In this document: in pieces, positions 25,288 through 33,692 of the stretch
How the letters are laid out: each line of letters begins with the position of its first letter
Numbering within the stretch: the first letter of the stretch is position 1
Assembly: GCF_000189255.1 (NCBI RefSeq)
Contig: NZ_AEVS01000008.1
Coordinates: 1-64,000 of the forward strand
DNA: 64,000 nucleotides
Direction of reading: 5' to 3'
Origin: Vibrio brasiliensis LMG 20546
Lineage (GTDB): Bacteria > Pseudomonadota > Gammaproteobacteria > Enterobacterales > Vibrionaceae
The notes under the pieces: model-generated
Told to the model about the DNA's origin: nothing
What the model saw: only the letters and a program-made list of their open reading frames with translations
Databases searched by the model: none
Position numbers and translations under genes: made by a program

Positions 25288-26616
25288 ATGAAACTGTCAA
25301 AGCTTACCCTTGCTTGCGTGATTGCAACGACTGGTGTTACTTCACTTCCTGCATTTGCTGAGAAGTCTGAAGGGTTCGAATTTCACGGCTACTTTCGAGC
25401 AGGCGCTTTATATAGTCAAAACGATGATTTTAAACGAGCTAAATTCCCGGCATCTAAAGAGCGCCTCGGTCGTTTAGGCGTAGAATCAGACAGCCACTTT
25501 GAATTAGCACTGCAGAAGAACTTTGAAAATGATGCAGGGCAGAAGATCCGTATCAAAACACGTGCAGCCGCTGACAACGCTCAGTATGCAACCAACCAGC
25601 TAGGTGCCAACGCGGACGCTACTAATAGCGAAATTGGTATGGCAGAAACGTTTGTTGAGTTTGAAGGCGTTTCGGAAACAGGTGTTGTCTGGGGTGGTAA
25701 GCGTTTTTACGGTAAAGACAACTACATCTTTATGACCGACTTCTTCTACACAGATATGTCTGGTACTGGTGTTGGTATCGAAGGCGTTGAACTGGGCGGT
25801 AATAAATGGGACTTCGCCTACATCGCAAGTGATGACTCAGGTGATACTGGATTCTGGGGAGACGGTAACAACATCATGCATGCTCTGCACGCAGGTGTGA
25901 ACTTTGGTAGCGTAGAGCTACACGCATTAGCTAAGTTTATGCCAGATAACATGGTTGATTTAGGCTTTGGCGCTGGTGAAGAAGAGTTTGCGGGCGACGG
26001 TTTTGAAATGACCGCGATTGTTCATACTGACTCTGTGTTTGGTCTGTCGGAAAAAGGCTTTACCAAGTACATCGCACAGGCAGGTAAAGGCTTGGGTTCT
26101 GGTAACCTGCTAGGCGGTACGCTGACTACTTACAACACCTACAAGCCAGGTAGTGATTACCAGAGTTGGTTAACTACAGGTACAACTTGTGGCACTTCTT
26201 GTCTTAAAGCAGTGGATGAAGATGATACTTCACTACGTGCATTGGTATGGGGTGGTTACTTCTTCGAGAATGGCGTTAGCGTCTTCCACTCGATTCAGAC
26301 TCAGTACAATGATTTCGATAACGGTGCCAAAGATGGCTGGGTTTCTGCAATGGTTCGTCCAACATTCCCAATCTCAGAAAACTTCTTTATCGCTACTGAA
26401 GCGGGCTACATGTTCAACTACGAAGATCGTAATGGCGTAAAATCAGACTCTTATGACTACAAACTGACAGTTGCACCAACTATGGTTGTTCACTCAGGTT
26501 TTGGTCCTAGCCCAGAAATCCGTCTACTTGCTTCATACCTGGATGGTGAAGACAAGAGCGGTAATGGCAAAGACGGCGACTTTATCGTTGGTATCCAAGC
26601 GGATATGTGGTGGTAA
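25288..26616 (+). CDS. LamB-family (maltoporin-like) carbohydrate porin
   Basis: A 442-residue outer-membrane porin with signal peptide (ending PAFA, cleavage about residue 24). The mature start GFEFHGYFRAGALYSQN, the RLGRLGVESDSHFEL segment and VVWGGKRFYGKDNYIFMTDFFY are hallmark maltoporin blocks, the last containing residues of the greasy-slide/third-loop region. The protein ends in aromatic residues (DMWW), as barrels do. Because the operon encodes glucan enzymes and two operators precede it, its natural substrates are probably laminari- or other beta-gluco-oligosaccharides rather than maltodextrins. ATGGAG precedes the start. Confidence 0.88.
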   Translation: MKLSKLTLACVIATTGVTSLPAFAEKSEGFEFHGYFRAGALYSQNDDFKRAKFPASKERLGRLGVESDSHFELALQKNFENDAGQKIRIKTRAAADNAQYATNQLGANADATNSEIGMAETFVEFEGVSETGVVWGGKRFYGKDNYIFMTDFFYTDMSGTGVGIEGVELGGNKWDFAYIASDDSGDTGFWGDGNNIMHALHAGVNFGSVELHALAKFMPDNMVDLGFGAGEEEFAGDGFEMTAIVHTDSVFGLSEKGFTKYIAQAGKGLGSGNLLGGTLTTYNTYKPGSDYQSWLTTGTTCGTSCLKAVDEDDTSLRALVWGGYFFENGVSVFHSIQTQYNDFDNGAKDGWVSAMVRPTFPISENFFIATEAGYMFNYEDRNGVKSDSYDYKLTVAPTMVVHSGFGPSPEIRLLASYLDGEDKSGNGKDGDFIVGIQADMWW

Positions 26617-26633
26617 TCAACTAACGATGTTCT

Positions 26634-26673
26634 GAAGGCATCTGGTGGCCAAGTGTCAGGTGCCTTCCTTTTT
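26634..26673 (+). terminator. intrinsic terminator after the porin gene
   Basis: GAAGGCA (26634-26640) pairs with TGCCTTC (26661-26667) and the hairpin runs into CCTTTTT. The stem can extend inward with mismatches. Confidence 0.7.
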
Positions 26674-26735
26674 CATTATATCCTTTTAGTGTTATTGCCT
26701 TTGGGAACACACTTTTTCAGCAGCGCGATTTGCTC

Positions 26736-27629
26736 CTAACGATCGCTTTTGCCGCTCTCTGTAGCGGCTTTTTTTATTTCTGCTCTTGGGGTCGTCAAGT
26801 AACGCTGCTTGTAGCATTTAGAAAAGTAGTTACTGTCACTGAAACCGCACGACTCTGATATTGTCTGCACGGAAGTGAGCTTCTCTTCAACAATCAGGTT
26901 ATGTGCGTAACTTAACTGGAGTTGGCGGACATAGTGATTGGGCGAAGTGTCTAAATAGTGTTTAAACAACCTTTCTAACTGACGCTGACTAATAAAAGCC
27001 GCTTGCGCGATCTGCTCCGGAGTGAGCTCGCTGCGGGTATAGTTTTGTTCGATAAACACCATCGCCCGACTCAGTGCGAGAGTGGTTTTCGGCGTGTCTT
27101 GCTGTTGCTGAGCGTAAATTCTTGCCAAGGTAACAATCAGTTGCTGCATTAAGCTACTGATCATTACTTCAAAACCCGGTGGTGCCACTTGATATTCAGC
27201 TCGTATTGACTCCAGCATTTGTTCAACAGTGGTGAGTTGAGATTGATTGAGGGTCAACTTGGCACTGTATTCTGAGGTCTGTCTCGCTAAAGGTTCTATC
27301 TTAAATAGTGTTTGGTAGCCTGCTAGAACGCGCATAGAAGGTTGTTCAAAGAAGGGCGCTGAAGCGTCAAACATCAGATTGATCAGTTTTAGTCCGCTGA
27401 CGTCTTTAAAGCCATGCTCAGTTTCACCATTAATGACAAACACATCTCCAACACTTAACGGATATTCGAAGTCTGCAACTAAGTGTTTACCACTCCCCTC
27501 TAAAACCAGAAACAGCTCTGAAAAATCGTGTTTGTGAAGTGCGAAATCGGTTTGATGGTCTCCATCGACAAAAGCGAAATTCAGGTGTTGATGACGCTGG
27601 TGTGAGCGTAGTCGATATCGAGTGGTCAT
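26736..27629 (-). CDS. AraC-family transcriptional regulator
   Basis: A 297-residue regulator with an N-terminal cupin-like sensing domain (HKHDFSELFLVLEGSGKHLV, about 35-55) and a C-terminal double helix-turn-helix (about 195-290: LTPEQIAQAAFISQRQLERLFKHYL, then ISESCGFSDSNYFSKCYKQRY). This architecture is typical of sugar-responsive AraC activators. It is divergent from the GH3 gene, with 129 bp between start codons, so it probably activates that gene. I use the ATG at 27629, preceded by AAGGAAAA; the frame is open upstream to 27680 but those residues look unrelated. Confidence 0.85.
   Translation of the reverse strand: MTTRYRLRSHQRHQHLNFAFVDGDHQTDFALHKHDFSELFLVLEGSGKHLVADFEYPLSVGDVFVINGETEHGFKDVSGLKLINLMFDASAPFFEQPSMRVLAGYQTLFKIEPLARQTSEYSAKLTLNQSQLTTVEQMLESIRAEYQVAPPGFEVMISSLMQQLIVTLARIYAQQQQDTPKTTLALSRAMVFIEQNYTRSELTPEQIAQAAFISQRQLERLFKHYLDTSPNHYVRQLQLSYAHNLIVEEKLTSVQTISESCGFSDSNYFSKCYKQRYLTTPRAEIKKAATESGKSDR
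26751..26775 (+). terminator. second + strand terminator inside the araC-type gene's 3' end
   Basis: GCCGCT (26751-26756) pairs with AGCGGC (26763-26768) and is followed on the + strand by seven T residues. It overlaps the last codons of the minus-strand regulator gene and would stop read-through from the porin. Confidence 0.5.
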
Positions 27630-27758
27630 GTCGCTATTTTCCTTTTTTGTGTCGCTATATTGGGAGATTAGCGAATTCAATCAGCATACTATTTTTGTTA
27701 TCAGAAACACAGTGGGTAGCTCAGAGCAGCGACCAAAAAGTGACATCCCAAACTTAAG

Positions 27759-30545
27759 ATGTGGTTGATTATGCAAAACAGTCAAATAACACAAGCTCAA
27801 ATGAATTTGGTTCCGGTTAGCCGTCAGGCTGCAACCGAAGGTATCGTATTACTCAAAAATGAACAGCAAGCTTTGCCGCTGATGGCGCATGACACGGTCT
27901 CCCTGTTTGGTCGTTGCCAAATCAATACGTATCGCAGTGGTACAGGTTCAGGTGGGGCAGTGAATGTTCCTTATGCGATCAGTGCTTTGGATGGGATCGC
28001 CTCCAATCCGGCGATTTCATACAACCAAGAATTAGCGCAGCTTTATCGTAACTGGGTTGCGGACCATCCATTTGACGATGGTGGTGGTGGCTGGGCCGCT
28101 GAACCTTGGTTCCAACAGGAGATGCCACTAAGTGATGAACTGGTAAGCACGGCGGCGCAACAATCGAATAAAGCGATTGTATTCATTGGTCGTACTGCGG
28201 GTGAAGATCAGGACAATCAGGACTTACCAGGCAGTTACCGTTTAACCGAACTTGAGCAGCAAATGCTTACGTTCGTCTGTCGTCATTTTGAGTGCGTGAT
28301 TGTGGTGATGAACGTGACCAACATCATCGATATGTCATGGCTGGAGACGATTCAAGGATCTCAGTCCATCAGAGCGGTGATGTATAGCTGGGCGGCTGGC
28401 ATGGAAGCAGGCGATGCACTGGCGGATATACTATCGGGTGCTGAATCACCAAGCGGCCGACTGAGCGATACCATCGCCTACCGCATTGAGGACTATCCAT
28501 CAACACGTAATTTCGGTGATCGAAAGCGTAATGTCTACCAGGAAGACATCTATGTTGGTTATCGCTACTTCGAAACGTTTGCACCTGAGAAAGTACAGTT
28601 CGAATTCGGTGCTGGCCTGTCCTACAGTGACTTCAGGCAAGATCTGGTTGGATATCGTGTTGAAGGACAAGGTTCAGAGACTCAGCTACTGTTCGAGATT
28701 GAAGTGACTAATACGGGGTCAGTCCATGCGGGTAAAGAGGTTGTTCAGCTCTATGTAGAGGCTCCACAAGGCTTATTAGGTAAGCCAAGACGAACACTGG
28801 TTGCGTTTGCTAAAACTCGTAAACTGGCAGCCAAACAATCTCAGCTGATGACGATTAACCTTCCTCTGTCTCAGCTGGCCAGTTATGACGATAGTGGTGT
28901 CACTGGCAACAGAAACTGTTACCTACTCGAAGCGGGGGAGTACAACTTTTATCTTGGTGGCAGTGTTCGTCAAGCTAAACCAATAGATGCGTGTTTTAAT
29001 CTAGAGAAACTACTTGTCACTGAACGTTTACAGGAAGCTTGTGCGCCGATATTGCCATTTGAGCGTATGAAGCCAACAAGTCCGGACGAGCGGGGCTATT
29101 TTCAGCTCGGTTTTGAATCTGTTCCACAACGTACCGTCGATATGGCAAACCGAATCTCAACCAATATGCCGAATGAACTTAAATACACCGGCGATGTTGG
29201 CCTTAAGCTGGCTGACGTCAAATCTGGACAGGCAAGTCTGGAGGCATTTGTTGCTCAGATGACGGTGGAGCAAATGGCGACTATGGTACGTGGCGAAGGT
29301 ATGTGCAGCCCTAAGGTCACACCGGGAACAGCCGCTGCGTTTGGTGGTGTTTCGGACAGCCTGTTTCAACTTGGTATACCTGTTGCCTCAGCAGCGGATG
29401 GACCTTCTGGTATTCGTATGGATAGTGGCCATAAAGCCACTCAGGTGCCGATTGGTACTTTGTTGGGGTGTACCTGGAACAGCGAACTAAATGAACAACT
29501 GTTTTACCTGATTGGTCAAGAGTTACACGCAAATCATATTGATACGCTACTTGGTCCAGGCATCAATATTCATCGTCATCCACTAAATGGGCGTAACTTC
29601 GAGTATTTCTCTGAAGACCCGTATTTGACTGGAATGATCGCATCGGCTCAAACTCGAGGTTTGAGCTGTGCTGGTGTCTCAGGAACCATCAAGCACTTTG
29701 CTGCCAACGATCAAGAAACCGCAAGGGTAGATGTGGACAGCATCATCTCGCAACGAGCAATACGTGAAGTGCACGTTAAACCGTTTGAAATGGCGGTTAA
29801 GCAGGGCAGGGCAAGCACGATCATGACCTCGTATAATCCGGTCAACGGTCACTGGGCGGCGTCCAATTACGATCTGAACACCACTCTATTGCGAAACGAA
29901 TGGGGTTTCAGCGGTATTGTGATGACAGACTGGTGGGCTAAGATGAACGATCCGATTTCTGGTGGTGTTGAAGCTAAAACCTTCACTTCACATATGCTTA
30001 AGGCACAGAATGACCTTTATATGGTGGTCGAGAATGATGGCGCTGAAAACAACGCAATGCAGGATGACACCTTAGAAGCCATCGAATCAGGAAGGTTGAC
30101 CCTGGCGGAACTGCAACGCAGCGCGATGAACATCTGTCGTTTTATTCTGGCTACCCCCGTGATGGCAAGACCATTACAAGCTTACCAACCGGTAAAGTCA
30201 TTTAAATCAAGGGCGTTGCCTTCATCAGAAGCGATTTATTCAGCAACCTCAGCGATTGAGGTCAATGCATCGACCAATTTGGTGTTTGATATCGAGATTG
30301 AGGTGGAAGGAATTTATCACTGTCAGGCACTGATGAGCTATGACAGAGACTCGCTGGCGCAATCTTCCTGCAGTATGGCAATTAACGAACAGTTCGCGAT
30401 GAGTTTCCCTGTCCACGGTACGGAAGGTAAGTCGGTGCTGGTCGATGGATTGAAGATTCAGCTGGAGAGAGGCACTTATACGATATCGGTCGATTTTGTT
30501 AAAGCCGGTGCCTCGTTGGAAATGCTTTACTTTAAACGGCAGTAA
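27759..30545 (+). CDS. GH3 beta-glucosidase with reversed domain order
   Basis: A 928-residue glycoside hydrolase family 3 enzyme without signal peptide, so probably cytoplasmic, cleaving short beta-glucosides to glucose. The domain order is reversed relative to most GH3 proteins. The C-domain comes first (about 20-265: ATEGIVLLKN, then the GEDQDNQDLPG loop), followed by a fibronectin-type domain (about 300-400). The TIM-barrel domain follows (about 485-790), with KHFAANDQETARVDVD and the nucleophile motif GIVMTDWW, Asp at about residue 724. A final strand-rich tail ends the protein. The same swapped order is known in Ruminococcus albus and Butyrivibrio fibrisolvens beta-glucosidases. An alternative ATG at 27771 gives 924 residues; neither has a strong ribosome site. 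Confidence 0.88.
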   Translation: MWLIMQNSQITQAQMNLVPVSRQAATEGIVLLKNEQQALPLMAHDTVSLFGRCQINTYRSGTGSGGAVNVPYAISALDGIASNPAISYNQELAQLYRNWVADHPFDDGGGGWAAEPWFQQEMPLSDELVSTAAQQSNKAIVFIGRTAGEDQDNQDLPGSYRLTELEQQMLTFVCRHFECVIVVMNVTNIIDMSWLETIQGSQSIRAVMYSWAAGMEAGDALADILSGAESPSGRLSDTIAYRIEDYPSTRNFGDRKRNVYQEDIYVGYRYFETFAPEKVQFEFGAGLSYSDFRQDLVGYRVEGQGSETQLLFEIEVTNTGSVHAGKEVVQLYVEAPQGLLGKPRRTLVAFAKTRKLAAKQSQLMTINLPLSQLASYDDSGVTGNRNCYLLEAGEYNFYLGGSVRQAKPIDACFNLEKLLVTERLQEACAPILPFERMKPTSPDERGYFQLGFESVPQRTVDMANRISTNMPNELKYTGDVGLKLADVKSGQASLEAFVAQMTVEQMATMVRGEGMCSPKVTPGTAAAFGGVSDSLFQLGIPVASAADGPSGIRMDSGHKATQVPIGTLLGCTWNSELNEQLFYLIGQELHANHIDTLLGPGINIHRHPLNGRNFEYFSEDPYLTGMIASAQTRGLSCAGVSGTIKHFAANDQETARVDVDSIISQRAIREVHVKPFEMAVKQGRASTIMTSYNPVNGHWAASNYDLNTTLLRNEWGFSGIVMTDWWAKMNDPISGGVEAKTFTSHMLKAQNDLYMVVENDGAENNAMQDDTLEAIESGRLTLAELQRSAMNICRFILATPVMARPLQAYQPVKSFKSRALPSSEAIYSATSAIEVNASTNLVFDIEIEVEGIYHCQALMSYDRDSLAQSSCSMAINEQFAMSFPVHGTEGKSVLVDGLKIQLERGTYTISVDFVKAGASLEMLYFKRQ

Positions 30546-30570
30546 ACAGAACCCGCACTGAGAGTTAACT

Positions 30571-30606
30571 AAGTGCCAGCCTAGAGGACTGGCACTTAAG
30601 CTTTTG
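30571..30606 (+). terminator. intrinsic terminator after the GH3 gene
   Basis: AAGTGCCAG (30571-30579) pairs perfectly with 30589-30597 across 9 bases and is followed shortly by a T-run at 30602-30605. Confidence 0.7.
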
Positions 30607-30765
30607 TCGTCATCTTGAGTCGCGAACTGAGATTTGCTTTGTCCCACGTATCAACCCCTTCATATGCCAGATCTTGGCGATGGCAATGGGATGTATGGCG
30701 ACGATATTTATTCGATAGAAGTAAGAGGCCACCGAAGTGACCTTTTTAACTGTTCGGCGTTTTAG

Positions 30766-31992
30766 CTAGCCAATCCATTTAATGAAGTAGGGGATGATGA
30801 GTGCGTTCGCTAAATCGATAAAGAAAGCGCAAACCAGAGGCACGATGATAAAGGCCTGGTGTGAGTTACCGTACTTTTGTGCTACCGCGGACATATTAGC
30901 CATCGCAGTTGGCGTTGAGCCCAAAGATATTCCACCAAAACCAGAGCACACTACCGCCGCGTCGTAGCTTTTCCCCATTAATGGGAACACAACGAAGATT
31001 GCGATGCAGATTGCCACCAAAAATTGCGCACCAAGAATAATAAAAATAGGTCCCGCTAAATCAACCAGAGCCCAAAGTTGCATACTCATTAATGACATTG
31101 CCAGAAATGCTCCCAGCGCCATATCGGCAATTAATGCAACAGCGGGTTTCCTTGCTGGCCAACGTGTGCCTGTAATACGAGGGTACGATGCGGGAATAAT
31201 GTTAGAAATCAAAATACCGGCGAACAGACAGGTCACAAACAGCGGTAGTTCGAGACCTAAGCTGCTGACCCCTTCATTCAAAATCGCACCTAAGATGATA
31301 CAGACATGAATTGCTAGCATCGCATCTAAGAAGTCGTAAGCATTGATAGGTGGCTGAGGTTCATTGTTCACAGTGCCAACGTCCATCTCTTCTACTTTAG
31401 TAGGTTTGAGGTTGTGTTTATTTATGAGGTATTTCGCAATTGGACCACCCATTAAGCTGGCTAAAATTAGCCCAAACGTTGCACTGGCAATGCCGACTTC
31501 CATTGCGGTGTTGAGATCGAAGATCTCAGCAATTCTTGGTGACCAGGCTATGGCTGTTCCATGACCACCAATCAACGATACAGTTCCACTTAACAACCCG
31601 ACAGCTTCTGGTTGTCCAAGCATGGAGGCAATGCCAATCCCTGTTAGATTCTGAACTAGCATATAGCCGATGGTCACCGAAAGCAGAATCAATAGAGGTT
31701 TACCGCCTTTGAACAAGTCTTGCAGACTGGCGTTGATGCCGATAGTGGTAAAGAAGTAAACCAAAAGTAAGTCTCGAGTCGCTAGGTCGAACTGTACATC
31801 TATTTGGGTGATGTAGTGGAGAATAGTAAAAAGCACAGAAACCAGAATGCCACCGGATACAGGTTCCGGAATGCTAAACTCTTTAAGAAATGAGCTTGCC
31901 TGAGTTAAGCGTTTGCCCAAAAATAATACGACGATCCCAAGGGTCACCGCTAGAAAAGATTCGACTTGTAATACGCCGTCGACATAATTCAT
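30766..31992 (-). CDS. gltS: sodium/glutamate symporter
   Basis: A 408-residue inner-membrane protein of the ESS/GltS family that imports glutamate with sodium. It is hydrophobic throughout, with an N-terminal FLAVTLGIVVLFLGKRL and EFSIPEPVSGGILVS segment, a re-entrant-loop-like GGHGTAIAWSP (about 150-160) and its repeat partner GFGGISLGSTPTAMANM (about 345-365), both family hallmarks. I chose the ATG at 31992, preceded by AGGAG; the open frame upstream to 32079 is not typical of the family. It is a stand-alone gene behind the terminator of the efflux operon. Confidence 0.9.
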   Translation of the reverse strand: MNYVDGVLQVESFLAVTLGIVVLFLGKRLTQASSFLKEFSIPEPVSGGILVSVLFTILHYITQIDVQFDLATRDLLLVYFFTTIGINASLQDLFKGGKPLLILLSVTIGYMLVQNLTGIGIASMLGQPEAVGLLSGTVSLIGGHGTAIAWSPRIAEIFDLNTAMEVGIASATFGLILASLMGGPIAKYLINKHNLKPTKVEEMDVGTVNNEPQPPINAYDFLDAMLAIHVCIILGAILNEGVSSLGLELPLFVTCLFAGILISNIIPASYPRITGTRWPARKPAVALIADMALGAFLAMSLMSMQLWALVDLAGPIFIILGAQFLVAICIAIFVVFPLMGKSYDAAVVCSGFGGISLGSTPTAMANMSAVAQKYGNSHQAFIIVPLVCAFFIDLANALIIPYFIKWIG

Positions 31993-32125
31993 AGTCACTC
32001 CTGTTAAGGTGAATCCACACGATATGAGAATCAATCCGTGTGTTCCCCCTTTTTTATATATGATATGTTTGCAATTCATCCAGTTGCGTATCGACGAATT
32101 TGAACTTAGTCGGATTGCTATGGAT

Positions 32126-32157
32126 AAAAAAGGGGAGCGGCTGAATTTTTGCTCCCC
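32126..32157 (-). terminator. intrinsic terminator of the RND efflux operon
   Basis: On the minus strand GGGGAGC (32157-32151) pairs with 32138-32132 and is followed by six T residues. Confidence 0.8.
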
Positions 32158-32199
32158 GATGAATGCGTTAATCGCTCCCCAAAATCAAAAGCTGTCCAT

Positions 32200-33690
32200 T
32201 TAATCTTGATGAGTTGTTGTATTTTCTAACTCCCAGTCGCCACCCAGCGATTTGTAGAGCGCAACGGTGACTTGAGCTGTTTGTAACTTTGCCGCGATTT
32301 GTCTGTCTTGCATCATGCGTTGTTGACGCTGAGCATCGAGCACTGACAAGTGGTCAATCAACCCAGCACGATAGAGCGACTTGGCTTTACTCACGGCCTT
32401 GTCTGTTGCTACCAATGCATCATCAATTCGACGCTGGTTTTCCTGGCTTCTGCCATAAGCAAACAAGGTTGAGTCCACTTCGGCAAAGGCGGAATCTACG
32501 GCATGTTGGTAAGTTAGCGTTGCTGCATCAAACCGGGCTTGGTTAATCTCTTCAAGTGCATCGCCGCGACCACCATCGAAGACATTCCAACTGATGCCTG
32601 CAGCACCAACCCAACCGAATGAATCACTGCTGAACAGGTCATCAAAGCTAGAAGCGGAAACTCCCGGCGCACCTGTCAGGAAGAACTTCGGATACTGATT
32701 CGCGATACTTGCCGCGAGTTCTTGATTGATGGCTGCCATTTCACGTTCTGCAATACGAATATCAGGACGACGTTGTAACAGGTCAGAAGGTAATCCGACT
32801 GGCACCATGTTATGCATCTCAGGCACCCCCTGAGTGTCTGCAAGTCTGGTTTCGACTTTCGACAATGGCTCCCCAATGAGTACCGCGATGCGATGTTTGT
32901 GAACTTGCTGCGCGATTTCTAACTGCGGGATGATCGATTCCATCGCTGCCAACGTTGCTTTGGCATGTGCTAAATCGAGGTCAGAACCGTAGCCACTGCG
33001 AACCACCTTCTCGACCAACGCCATGGTTTTCCGTTGGTCTTCAAGGTTCGATTTGGCTAAATCTAGACGTTCGGTTGCTCCTTGATACTGCAAGTAGTTA
33101 TGAATCAAATCCGCAGTAAGCAAAGTCGTCAGTCCGCTTTGATAGATCTCTGCCTGTTCAACTCGAATTTTGGCCGCATTGGACTGGCGATCAATACGAC
33201 CAAATAGGTCCAACTCCCATGCGATGCTCGCCCCAGCGAATACGCCGTCATGCTGGTTCTCCAGCAGTGTCGTATTGCCAATCTGCGGCGGTAAACCTGC
33301 TGCCGAGTCGCTAATTGGATTGAGCGCAGGACCAAGTAGTGAGTCGTTCTTGCTTAGTTGGTAATTGAAGTAACCCGCGCCTATATTGACGGTAGGTACT
33401 TTGAATGACTCTACGACGGTCTTGTAGCTGTCAGCCATCTTGATGCGCTCTGCCGCTACCTTGAGCGGGATGTTTTGGCTCTGCATATCGAGAACTAAAT
33501 CATTCAGCGTTGGATCATTAAACTCCATCCACCAAAAGGCCTCATTCTCACTGTTTTGGCTAACGCTATATTTCTCATTATGCATATAGGTCTCTGCCAT
33601 GCTGGTGGTCGGCACTTGGTAGTCTGGACCAACTGCACAACCAGATAAACTCATCGCCAATACCAATGGCGCAATAACGAATTTTTTCAT
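32200..33690 (-). CDS. outer-membrane efflux lipoprotein, NodT/OprM type
   Basis: A 496-residue TolC-like channel of the RND outer-membrane lipoprotein class. It has a lipoprotein signal (MKKFVIAPLVLAMSLSGC, lipidated Cys18) followed by AVGPDYQVP, which is the standard NodT opening. Two repeats of long coiled-coil helices follow, with LPSDLLQRRPDIRIAEREMAA (about 300-320) between them. It starts 2 bases after the pump gene and is the last gene of a MFP-pump-channel operon. Confidence 0.9.
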   Translation of the reverse strand: MKKFVIAPLVLAMSLSGCAVGPDYQVPTTSMAETYMHNEKYSVSQNSENEAFWWMEFNDPTLNDLVLDMQSQNIPLKVAAERIKMADSYKTVVESFKVPTVNIGAGYFNYQLSKNDSLLGPALNPISDSAAGLPPQIGNTTLLENQHDGVFAGASIAWELDLFGRIDRQSNAAKIRVEQAEIYQSGLTTLLTADLIHNYLQYQGATERLDLAKSNLEDQRKTMALVEKVVRSGYGSDLDLAHAKATLAAMESIIPQLEIAQQVHKHRIAVLIGEPLSKVETRLADTQGVPEMHNMVPVGLPSDLLQRRPDIRIAEREMAAINQELAASIANQYPKFFLTGAPGVSASSFDDLFSSDSFGWVGAAGISWNVFDGGRGDALEEINQARFDAATLTYQHAVDSAFAEVDSTLFAYGRSQENQRRIDDALVATDKAVSKAKSLYRAGLIDHLSVLDAQRQQRMMQDRQIAAKLQTAQVTVALYKSLGGDWELENTTTHQD

Positions 33691-33692
33691 GA

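Noticed and set aside
32030-32060. Second A/T-rich stretch with C-run before gltS as a terminator
   Set aside because: No stable stem can be drawn; the clear terminator is at 32126-32157.
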